Source: DATEJJ01 sp039649115 (lineage in GTDB: Bacteria > Actinomycetota > Actinomycetes > Mycobacteriales > Micromonosporaceae). Taken from it: a DNA stretch of 25,712 nucleotides. Position numbers and translations under genes: made by a program. How positions within the stretch are numbered: the stretch's first letter is position 1; the number at the start of each line of letters is the position of its first letter. Positions 15,293-21,906 of the stretch are shown here, piece by piece. Location: contig JBBWZQ010000406.1 of assembly GCA_039649115.1 (NCBI GenBank), forward strand, positions 1 to 25,712, given 5' to 3'. The notes beneath the pieces are model-generated. The model worked only from the letters and a program-made list of their open reading frames with translations. It had not been told where the DNA came from and searched no databases.

Positions 15293-16076
15293 TGCGACCA
15301 TCTCCCGCCGCAGCGCCGCCATCGGTGGCGATGTCTTCCAGCGCCGGGATCAGCAGCCGGGTCCCGGGGCGCAGGCGCATCGGGTCGTCGATCCGGTTGG
15401 CCTCGGCGATGGCCCGCCACAGCTTCGGGTCGCCGTAGGAGCGGTAGGCGATGGAGTGCAGCGTGTCGCCGACGATCACCACGTGCGCGTCCTGCGCGGC
15501 CAGCGCGCCCGAGGTGGGGTTCTGGCCACCCTGCTCGCCGGAGATCTCCTCCAGGGTGACCGTGCACACCGCGCGTACGGGGGTGCCGCCGGGCGTGAAC
15601 AGCGTGTACTTCGCGGTGACGCTGCTGACGTACGCCGGAAAGCTGGTCAGGCCGCCCCAGTGGAAGATGACCCAGGGCGGCGATCCCTTCTTGCCCTGCC
15701 GGCTCTTGTCCGTCGGCACGCAGCAGCCGAACAGCTTGTCGACCACCTTGACCACCTTGTCGCCCATGGTGTCGGTGGCGTCGAAGAACATCTCCAGCGT
15801 CAGCTTGCTCGGGTCCGAGCCGAGGAACTGCAGGGTGCCGCTCTTCTTCGCGTTGCGCTGCGGCTCCTTCTTCCACTTCGCGTTCTTCGAGAGGCTCAGC
15901 TCTTTCGGGTTGAACTGGAAATCGATCTTGCCAATGGTCTCGTTGCTCGGATGGGACAGGTTGCCGTCCGCCGGCGGCTCGCGCAGCTCCAGATACGCGT
16001 GCTGCAGGTTGGACGGGGCGCCGTACGAGGACGGCGGGGGCGACCCGGCGGCGGTGAAGGTGACGGGAGAGGTCAT
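15285..16076 (-). CDS. CIS tube-like hub protein with C-terminal LysM domain
   Basis: This 263-residue protein has a CIS-tube-type domain at residues 45-180: IDFQFNPKELSLSKNAKWK, LTLEMFFDATDTMGD, FHWGGLTSFPAYVSSVTAKY, VRAVCTVTLEEI. Then residues 205-250 form a LysM domain (VIVGDTLHSIAYRSYGDP, LWRAIAEANRID, LRPGTRLLIPAL). It corresponds to Afp7-type proteins, the adaptor between inner tube and VgrG-like spike. In tail hubs LysM acts as a structural module and need not bind peptidoglycan. A vicinal Cys pair (FGCCVP) is noticeable. Ten bases separate it from tube 2. Confidence 0.92.
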   Translation of the reverse strand: MTSPVTFTAAGSPPPSSYGAPSNLQHAYLELREPPADGNLSHPSNETIGKIDFQFNPKELSLSKNAKWKKEPQRNAKKSGTLQFLGSDPSKLTLEMFFDATDTMGDKVVKVVDKLFGCCVPTDKSRQGKKGSPPWVIFHWGGLTSFPAYVSSVTAKYTLFTPGGTPVRAVCTVTLEEISGEQGGQNPTSGALAAQDAHVVIVGDTLHSIAYRSYGDPKLWRAIAEANRIDDPMRLRPGTRLLIPALEDIATDGGAAAGDGRSG

Positions 16077-16086
16077 GGCGGGCCGC

Positions 16087-16524
16087 TCAGCCGCCCGAGC
16101 CCGGTGCCAGGAACCCGTGGTGCGCCAGCTCCAGCGTCTCGGTGGCGACCTTGGCCGACTCGGCGGACAGCTGCGGGCCGCTCCACCGCACCGGTACCAC
16201 GTCGACCAGGGCCCACCGGGCGATCACCGTACCTTCGAGGGTGCGCGCCTCGATCGTGGCGGTCTTGCGCTTCACGCCCGAGGCCATGCTCGCGAACCAC
16301 TGCGTTATCTTGCCGCTGTGCGCCGTGATCGGCCGGGACAGCTTGACATTGGAGTACTTCAGCCGGGTGGGCAGCTGCCAGATGGCGCCGTTGTTGCCAC
16401 CCTCCTCGCGCTGCTCCATGACGAACTCGCAGCCCAGCCCGTCACAGCTGTTGAAGGCTCCCAGGTTCTCGTCGTCGATGCTCACCACAAAGCAGACGGC
16501 GACCGCCTCGTCCACATCAGCCAT
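16087..16524 (-). CDS. Inner tube protein 2 (gp19/TIGR02241-like)
   Basis: This 145-residue protein has the tail-tube pattern: FVVSIDDENLGAFNSCDGLGCEFV, MEQREEGGNNGAIWQLPTRLKYSN, VKLSRPITAHSGKITQWFASM and a closing WALVDVVPVRWSGPQL. It is a diverged paralogue of the first tube protein at 19768. In CIS a second tube-like protein forms the adaptor ring next to the hub, which fits its place before the LysM gene. GGGGAGG lies about 8 bases before the ATG. Confidence 0.9.
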   Translation of the reverse strand: MADVDEAVAVCFVVSIDDENLGAFNSCDGLGCEFVMEQREEGGNNGAIWQLPTRLKYSNVKLSRPITAHSGKITQWFASMASGVKRKTATIEARTLEGTVIARWALVDVVPVRWSGPQLSAESAKVATETLELAHHGFLAPGSGG

Positions 16525-16552
16525 CCCTCAGGCCTCCCCTTCGCTTCGCGAG

Positions 16553-16568
16553 CCAGCACCGGAGCTGG
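16553..16568 (-). terminator. Weak hairpin between VQR gene and tube 2
   Basis: CCAGC (16553-16557), a 6-base loop, then GCTGG (16564-16568). The 5-bp stem lies in the 63-bp gap between the VQR-repeat gene and tube 2 and has no T tract. It may modestly adjust downstream expression or may mean nothing. Confidence 0.25.
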
Positions 16569-16587
16569 ATCGGCAACGCAGCGTTCA

Positions 16588-19158
16588 TCAGTACCGCCGG
16601 TCCCGCAGCACGCCCCGCCGGTCCCGGTCCAGCAACAGCTCCGCCTTCAGCCGGCGCAGCAGTGGATCGAAGATCTTCTTGACCAGCTCGTCGGGGTCCC
16701 CCCCGCCGCCGCCCGGGGCCGGCAGGGCCGGCGTGGACGTGGCGCTGGCGCCCGACTCGTCGACCCGCTGCACGGTGACCCGCTCGACCGGCACCTCGAC
16801 CGGCACCTCGGGGTGCACCACCCGCTGCACGGGGACCTCCGGTGCCGGGACCGGCGCGGGTGCCGGCGGCGCGGATACCAGCGCGGGGGCGGGCAGCGCC
16901 GGGGCCACGGGCTGCACCACGTGGGTGGAGCGCTGGACGGCGGTGCTCGCCGGCGGCAACCCGACCGGCGACGCGGCGGGTCCGGAGCCGGACGCCGGCT
17001 GCGGGTCGGTCGCGATCGTAGGTCCGAGCGGGCGGTCCCCCATCAGCGGGGCCACCGCCGGCACGCGGACCGGCATGTCCACAGTGGACCGCTGGACGGC
17101 CGTGGTCGCCGCGGTCGGCATCGCCAGTGCCGTACCGCTCCCCGCTGCGCTCCCCGCCGGCGCGGCGCCGTCTGCTGACGCGGTCCCGAATACCGGCGCG
17201 GCGCCGTCTGCTGGCGCGGTCCCGAACAGCGGTGCCATGCCGTCCGCTGACCCGGTGCCGTCCGCTGGTGCGGTGCCGTTGGCTGGCGGCGTGCCGTTCG
17301 CTGCTGGGCTCCCGCTGACCGGCGCGGTCACGGACCGCTGCGCCACGGGGGCCGGCCAGGCCGGCTGCACCGGGACCGGCGGTCCCGCGTATACGACCGG
17401 CCCGGTCGCGCCCGCCGGTGTACCGGAATGCGGGGCTCCGTTGCCCGTGGTCGCGGCCCGCTGGACGGGTGTGCCGCCGCCGGCACCCGATCCACCGGTG
17501 ACGTGTGCGGTGCCTGCGCCGGCACCCGATCCACCGGTGACCGAGCCGGGGAGAAAGCCCGGGACGGAGCCGGGGACGGGCGAGCCCGGGCCGGGCTGCG
17601 CCATTGGCGGCTGGGCCGCCTCGCCGCCGAGGAGCGGGCGGTCCGCCTCCGGACCCGCCAACCGGCTGACGGTGAGCGGCGTCCCTCCCGCGGGCGGGGC
17701 CCCGGAAGCGTCGCCATGCTCGCGGGCCGACGCGGCGGCCGCGAGATCCGCCAGGCCCATCTGCGGGCCATCGGCCATCGGCGGGTCCTGCCCCAGCAGA
17801 GGGTGTATCGCCGGCGCGGGCGCCGCCGGACCGGCGGTGGATGGATCGAGGATGGGCTCGCCCAGCCCGAGACGGCGGCCGGGCGGCGACGCCGCGCGCT
17901 GCGCGCCGAGCGGTCGCGGCAGGTCCGGCAGCCGCTGCGCTTCGATCGCCCGCTGTACCTCGACCGCCCGCTGTACCTCGACCGCCCGCCGCACCTCGAT
18001 CGCCCGCTGCACCTCGCTCGGGCGCTGCACCTCTATCGCTCGCTGTGCCTCAGTTGGCCGCTGCCCCTCAGTTGGCGGCTGCCCCTCAGTCGGCCGCTGC
18101 CCCGCGGTCGGCCGCTGCCCCTCGGTCGGCCTTTGCGCAACAGTCGGGCGCCGCCCATCGATCGACCGCTGCACGTCGATCGAGCGCTGCACCTCGATTG
18201 CCCGCCGCATCTCCGTCGAGCGCTGGACATCGGCTGAGCGCTGCACCTCGGCTGAGCGCTGCACCTCATCCGGCCCCGGCGCGTCGATCGACCGCTGCAG
18301 GCCGAGCGGCCGCTGGCCGACCACCGGAAGGTGTCCGCTGGCCGGCTGGTGTCCGGTGACGTCCCCGGTCGCCGACCCGGTCCCGGCCCGCTCCTCCGGC
18401 ACCGCCCGCTGCACGGCGGCGAGCGGCGCACCCGAGGCAGCGGCAGTCGAGGCAGCGAACGCGGTCGAGGCACCGGACGCAGCCGAAGCAGTGGACGCAG
18501 CCGAAGCAGTGGACGCAGCCGAGGCAGTGGACGCATCCGAGGCAGCGGGCGCAGCCGAGGCAATGGGCGCAGCCGGATCCGCCGCCGCGGACTCCGCGCC
18601 CGACGCCGCCCCGAGAGTGGGCAGGTCCGACTCGCCGGCACCGGACCCGGCATCCGACCTCGCACTGTCCACAGTGGTGGATGCGGGAACGGATGGTTCC
18701 GGGGTCAGCACGCGCAGGTCGGGCAGCACGTCCGAGGCGCGGGTGTACGACCGCTGCACGGACGCGTGCGCACCGCCCGCGTCCGGCCGGGGAAGAGGGG
18801 TCACCGGCGACGGCGCGGACGGCGGAGAAGGCGAAGCGACCGGGCGCTGGACGGCGGGAGCCGGCACGGTGGTGGCCGGCACGGTGGTGGCCGCGCCTTC
18901 GATCACACCCGCCGGCTCCACGGCCGACACGGCGTGGCCCAGCGGGGCCAGGAAGGCCGGAGCGTGCCACGACGCCAGCAGCGCGGGCATGCGCTCCGGC
19001 GGGTTCACCAGCGGGTGCTCACCGACCACCCGCTGCACCGGCGGCAGGCTGCGCCAGGGTGCGGGCGCCGCCGCACGGTACACCGGCTCCGGCTCGGCCG
19101 GTGCGGTGCCGCGGGTCGCGTCGGCGGACTCCTGTCCGCCCCGCCGCCAGGGCCACAT
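16588..19158 (-). CDS. Large disordered VQR-repeat protein of the CIS operon
   Basis: This 856-residue protein is almost free of folded sequence: Pro, Ala, Gly, Ser and Thr dominate, with scattered V-Q-R motifs (PVQRVVGE, AVQRSTVD, PVQRVVHP, TVQRVDES). Residues 298-409 are a run of about 19 hexapeptides of the type EVQRAI/EGQRPT. Residues about 200-235 are Ala/Ser repeats (STASAA), and about 620-675 NGTAPADG-like repeats. Only the two ends look conserved: MWPWRRGG with PPVQRVVGEHPLVNPPERM at the start, and PDELVKKIFDPLLRRLKAEL-LLDRDRRG at the end, an amphipathic helix that may anchor it to a partner. It lies between the tail-assembly-chaperone-like genes and tube 2, where phages carry the tape measure, but it lacks the long helices and hydrophobic segments of those proteins. 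VQR motifs also occur in DUF4157 CIS cargo proteins (from memory). Candidate roles are length control, cargo or multivalent adaptor. The exact role is unknown. Confidence 0.85.
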   Translation of the reverse strand: MWPWRRGGQESADATRGTAPAEPEPVYRAAAPAPWRSLPPVQRVVGEHPLVNPPERMPALLASWHAPAFLAPLGHAVSAVEPAGVIEGAATTVPATTVPAPAVQRPVASPSPPSAPSPVTPLPRPDAGGAHASVQRSYTRASDVLPDLRVLTPEPSVPASTTVDSARSDAGSGAGESDLPTLGAASGAESAAADPAAPIASAAPAASDASTASAASTASAASTASAASGASTAFAASTAAASGAPLAAVQRAVPEERAGTGSATGDVTGHQPASGHLPVVGQRPLGLQRSIDAPGPDEVQRSAEVQRSADVQRSTEMRRAIEVQRSIDVQRSIDGRRPTVAQRPTEGQRPTAGQRPTEGQPPTEGQRPTEAQRAIEVQRPSEVQRAIEVRRAVEVQRAVEVQRAIEAQRLPDLPRPLGAQRAASPPGRRLGLGEPILDPSTAGPAAPAPAIHPLLGQDPPMADGPQMGLADLAAAASAREHGDASGAPPAGGTPLTVSRLAGPEADRPLLGGEAAQPPMAQPGPGSPVPGSVPGFLPGSVTGGSGAGAGTAHVTGGSGAGGGTPVQRAATTGNGAPHSGTPAGATGPVVYAGPPVPVQPAWPAPVAQRSVTAPVSGSPAANGTPPANGTAPADGTGSADGMAPLFGTAPADGAAPVFGTASADGAAPAGSAAGSGTALAMPTAATTAVQRSTVDMPVRVPAVAPLMGDRPLGPTIATDPQPASGSGPAASPVGLPPASTAVQRSTHVVQPVAPALPAPALVSAPPAPAPVPAPEVPVQRVVHPEVPVEVPVERVTVQRVDESGASATSTPALPAPGGGGGDPDELVKKIFDPLLRRLKAELLLDRDRRGVLRDRRY
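17932..18267 (-). repeat. Tandem 18-bp array coding VQR-type hexapeptides
   Basis: The 336 bp contain about 18.7 in-frame units of 18 bp, coding residues 298-409 of the large protein. Two unit families are seen: EVQRAI-like (acidic, VQR, Ala/Ser-Ile) on both sides and EGQRPT-like in the middle. Unit edges vary mostly at third codon positions, with one QPP variant and three RR variants in place of QR. Identical stretches between units suggest recent slippage or unequal exchange. Confidence 0.85.
18432..18570 (-). repeat. Ala/Ser-coding repeat with 18-bp period
   Basis: Units such as GACGCAGCCGAAGCAGTG (plus-strand spelling) recur at an 18-bp period near 18476-18535 and code STASAA-like hexapeptides on the minus strand. 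Outside this core the pattern decays into general Ala/Ser-rich sequence. The period equals that of the neighbouring VQR array. Confidence 0.7.
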
Positions 19159-19164
19159 CCCTCG

Positions 19165-19323
19165 TCACCGCCCCTGACCCATCCTGGTGTTGATTTTCGC
19201 TATCTCGTTCACGTACCGGCGCCGGTCGCCGTGCTCCAGATCGAGGATCTCCTCGAACGCCCAGTGGAAGTGGAAGGCGACGTACGCGACCTCCTCGTGC
19301 AGCGCTTCGGTCGCGTACGTCAC
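19165..19323 (-). CDS. Small DUF6760-like CIS protein
   Basis: This 52-residue protein contains EALHEEVAYVAFHFHWAFEEILDLEHGDRRRYVNEI, read in pieces as HEEVAYVAFHFHW and DLEHGDRRRYVNEIAKIN. It matches small proteins found after tube and chaperone-like genes in CIS clusters (DUF6760 from memory). GTG 19323 overlaps the stop of the preceding gene in the GTGA form, a standard 4-base coupling. The frame is also open upstream of the GTG in the -1 phase, so a frameshift fusion with the preceding protein is possible. A role in tube or length assembly, similar to the T part of phage G/GT chaperones, is a guess from position. Confidence 0.82.
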   Translation of the reverse strand: MTYATEALHEEVAYVAFHFHWAFEEILDLEHGDRRRYVNEIAKINTRMGQGR

Positions 19324-19763
19324 GATTCCCCCAGGCGCCCACCGGCGAGGTCCACCGCGAATGTGTGTCCGCATTCGGGGCAGGCGACGCCCGCGCGGGT
19401 GTGCCCTTCACTGTTGATGCGCCGGTACATGTCCTGCAAGAACGCCAGATCGGAGGCGAACAGGTTCTCGATGACGCCCGCGTGCACGTCGGTCACCGAG
19501 CCGATCCGGGTCACCACCCGGGCGAGCAGCACCACGGTCAGGTACGCGCCGTTCTCCCGCACCCGGTCGTCGCGCAGCGGTACCAGTTCGTCCCGCGCGG
19601 TCGCCAGGCGCATCACACCGGACCGGTGCACTGTTCCCGACTCGTCGACGTACCCGCGCGGGAGCTCGAAGGCGAACTCCGTGCGCAGGACGTCGTGCCG
19701 GACTTCGGCCGCGCGGCCTGGTACGGCAGCGGGTGGGTCAACCGTGGCGACTGTGCGGCGCAT
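19320..19763 (-). CDS. Tail-assembly-chaperone-like protein
   Basis: This 147-residue protein starts 4 bases after the tube 1 stop. Key parts are FAFELPRGYVDESGTVHRSG, VMRLATARDELVPLRDDRV, YLTVVLLARVVTRIGSV and VIENLFASDLAFLQDMYRRIN, a pattern like the Mu gp41/P2 gpE group of tail assembly chaperones. It ends with a single Cys pair, CPECGHTFAVDL, half of a zinc ribbon, so metal binding would need a dimer or a partner. Phage proteins of this group bind the tape measure and help to polymerise the tube around it. The stop overlaps the next start (GTGA) and a G5 run lies 5 bases before the stop codon. Confidence 0.78.
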   Translation of the reverse strand: MRRTVATVDPPAAVPGRAAEVRHDVLRTEFAFELPRGYVDESGTVHRSGVMRLATARDELVPLRDDRVRENGAYLTVVLLARVVTRIGSVTDVHAGVIENLFASDLAFLQDMYRRINSEGHTRAGVACPECGHTFAVDLAGGRLGES

Positions 19764-19767
19764 CGCG

Positions 19768-20211
19768 CTACTCGACCTCCAACAGCTCGTACGTGATGAC
19801 GATCTTCTCGGTCAGGACGCTGGTGTCACCGGCCTTCAACGAACCGATCTCCAGGCTCTTGGGCCAGGCGTTGGTGAGCTTGTACCGCTTCAGCGCGTTG
19901 CCTTCGTAGTCGTACACGATGATCGCGCCGCCCTTGCGGGCATCGGACATCTTGCCGAAGTGCGCGGCCTGGACCCACTTCTCGAAGCTGTTGTCCTCGG
20001 TCAGGCCGCGGGTGAGCGTGACCTCGCCCGCCTTGGGCCGGCCGGGCAGCTTCTTGATGACGTATTTGCCATCGGCCGTGTTCTGCTTCAGCTCGATGAC
20101 GTCCTGCTCCATCTTCAAGCCGCTCACCTCGGTGATCTGCTTGATGACGATGCCGTCCACCTCAAGCCCGAAGGAGTGTGCGGCCGCCTTGTCGAGGTCC
20201 ATCAATGCCAT
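19768..20211 (-). CDS. Inner tube protein 1 (gp19/TIGR02241-like)
   Basis: This 147-residue tube protein resembles Afp1/Pvc1: FGLEVDGIVIKQITEVSGL, EQDVIELKQNTADGKYVIKKL, EVTLTRGLTEDNSFEKWV, then GAIIVYDYEGNALKRYKLTNAWP and VLTEKIVITYELLEVE. It stacks as hexameric rings into the rigid inner tube that carries cargo. It directly follows the sheath gene (26-base gap), the normal CIS order, and should be among the most highly made proteins. Confidence 0.94.
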   Translation of the reverse strand: MALMDLDKAAAHSFGLEVDGIVIKQITEVSGLKMEQDVIELKQNTADGKYVIKKLPGRPKAGEVTLTRGLTEDNSFEKWVQAAHFGKMSDARKGGAIIVYDYEGNALKRYKLTNAWPKSLEIGSLKAGDTSVLTEKIVITYELLEVE

Positions 20212-20237
20212 GGTCGTCTCCCTTTACCCTCGGGCCG

Positions 20238-21782
20238 CTACTCGTTCACCAGGCTGGTGCCGCCGGACATCTGGGCCAGGCGGAAGATGACGAACTCCGC
20301 CGGCTTGACCGGTGCCACGCCGATCTCGCAGACCACCTGGCCGGCGTCGATGCTCTCGGCCGGGTTGGTCTCCCGGTCGCACTTGACGTAGAAGGCCTCG
20401 TCCGGGGTCAGCCCGAACAGCGCGCCCTTGCGCCACTCCATGACGAGGAAGGCGCTGATCGTGCGGCGGATGCGGGCCCACAGCGCGTCGTCGTTCGGCT
20501 CGAACACCACCCACTGGGTACCGTCCAGGATGGACTCTTCCAGGTAGTTGAACAGCCGGCGCACGTTGAGGTAGCGCCATGCCGGGTCCGAGGAGAGGGT
20601 GCGCGCGCCCCACACCCGGATGCCCCGGCCGGGGAACGACCGCACGCAGTTGACGCCGATCGGGTTGAGCAGTTCCTGCTCCATGCGGGTCAGTTGGGTC
20701 TCCACCGCGATCGCGCCGCGCACCACCTCGTTGGCCGGTGCCTTGTGCACGCCGCGCGACGCGTCGTTGCGCGCCCACACGCCGGACATGTGCCCGCTCG
20801 GCGGGACGAACTGGTTGGACCCGCTGGCCGGGTCGAAGACCTTCACCCACGGGTAGTAGAGCGTGGCGTACTTCGAGTCGTAGCCGGCGAGGTCCACCCG
20901 CCAGTCCTTGACCTGCTGCGGCGACAGGCCGGGCGGCGGGTCCAGGATCGCCATCCGGTCACCCATCAGCTCGCAGTGCGCGACCATCGCCAGCTGCACC
21001 GCCTTGACCGTCTCCAGGTCCACCGCGCTGCGCTGGTACGCGCTCATCAGGTCGGGCGCCGCCACCATGGTGATTTCGTCGATGGCCTCCAGGCCGCCCA
21101 CGCCGGTGCGCTCCGACACGTCGCCCACGTAGTCGTCGGTGACGATCTGGCGGGGTACCGGCGGCGGGACGGGCACGTCCTTGAGGGCCACGCTGCCGCG
21201 CTGCGGTGCGGTGACCGGTCCGGCCGACGCGTCCTCCTCGATGGTGATGAGCTTCGAGCGCTCGCGCACCACGGTGACGACGTTGTCCTTGCCCCGCTTG
21301 GTGGTCACGCCCTCGAACGTCTCGGCGACCTTGCCGCCGCGCTTGACGACGAGGTTGAACTTGTCCTCGGACGGCGGCTGGCCCTCACCGGGCGTGTGGT
21401 CGGCCACCTCGACGGTGATGTCGCCGCCGCGGCTGTTCGCCGGCAGCTCCCGGGTGACCACGCGGTACCCGCCGATCACGGCCTGGGGTCCGCCGACCGC
21501 CTTGGCGCCGTTGTTGCGCGAGCCACCCACCCGCACGATGTAGCAGTTGCCGCCTCCGTTGAGGAAGTAGCCGTACACCGCGTGCGCGAGGTAGCAGCCG
21601 TCGACGAACTCGCCGAAGACCTGGTTGAACTGGCCCCAGTTGGAGACCAGTGTCGGCGTGTTGAACGGGCCCTGCGCGGCGAACCCGACGAAGGCGGCGA
21701 CGGCGGTACCCACCCCCTCGATCGGTCGTGAGCCGGACTCGACCTCCTCGACATACACGCCGGGCGATAGGTACGTGGGCAT
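20238..21782 (-). CDS. Contractile sheath protein
   Basis: This 514-residue protein has the sheath hallmarks: N-terminal YLSPGVYVEEVESGSRPIEG and TAVAAFVGFAAQGPFNTPTLVSN. The C-terminal half carries GIRVWGARTLSSDPAWRYLN, VRRLFNYLEESIL, WVVFEPNDDALWARIRRTIS and a final strand VCEIGVAPVKPAEFVIFRL; these parts form the interlocking mesh between sheath subunits. The middle (about 110-215) is the more variable outer domain. It wraps the inner tube and drives it forward on contraction. ATG 21782 is supported by AGGAGG 5 bases upstream; the open frame continues to 21899 but lacks family sequence. A hairpin lies upstream at 21873-21894. Confidence 0.96.
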   Translation of the reverse strand: MPTYLSPGVYVEEVESGSRPIEGVGTAVAAFVGFAAQGPFNTPTLVSNWGQFNQVFGEFVDGCYLAHAVYGYFLNGGGNCYIVRVGGSRNNGAKAVGGPQAVIGGYRVVTRELPANSRGGDITVEVADHTPGEGQPPSEDKFNLVVKRGGKVAETFEGVTTKRGKDNVVTVVRERSKLITIEEDASAGPVTAPQRGSVALKDVPVPPPVPRQIVTDDYVGDVSERTGVGGLEAIDEITMVAAPDLMSAYQRSAVDLETVKAVQLAMVAHCELMGDRMAILDPPPGLSPQQVKDWRVDLAGYDSKYATLYYPWVKVFDPASGSNQFVPPSGHMSGVWARNDASRGVHKAPANEVVRGAIAVETQLTRMEQELLNPIGVNCVRSFPGRGIRVWGARTLSSDPAWRYLNVRRLFNYLEESILDGTQWVVFEPNDDALWARIRRTISAFLVMEWRKGALFGLTPDEAFYVKCDRETNPAESIDAGQVVCEIGVAPVKPAEFVIFRLAQMSGGTSLVNE

Positions 21783-21872
21783 CGTGCCTCCTGCGTTCGG
21801 TCTGGTGCTTGCGATACTGCTCGACCGGAGCGGGGTGCCGGTACAGCGCGCGGGCGCCCACAGGGGAACTTC

Positions 21873-21894
21873 CGGCTGCCCGTTGGGGCAGCCG
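21873..21894 (-). terminator. Strong hairpin between membrane-protein gene and sheath gene
   Basis: CGGCTGCCC (21873-21881) and GGGCAGCCG (21886-21894) form a perfect 9-bp stem with a 4-base loop. It starts 12 bases after the end of the leftward membrane-protein gene and about 90 bases before the sheath ATG. There is no T tract, but many actinobacterial terminators lack one. It could end transcripts from upstream, or partly attenuate or stabilise the sheath mRNA. Confidence 0.6.
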
Positions 21895-21906
21895 CCCACC
21901 TCCCGC

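Noticed and set aside
17932..18267. CRISPR-like array
   Set aside because: The 18-bp units are directly adjacent, in frame and without spacers; they code hexapeptides.
10122..18680. DnaA-box-like TGTCCACA sites (near 10124, 17077 and 18667)
   Set aside because: They lie singly inside coding regions far apart, so they do not form an origin; the sequence is common in GC-rich actinobacterial DNA.
16142..19177. A plus-strand open frame of 1011 codons opposite the VQR gene
   Set aside because: It mirrors the GC-rich repeats of the minus-strand gene; its translation is low-complexity RCTS-like repeats without family motifs, and it runs through three other genes of the operon.
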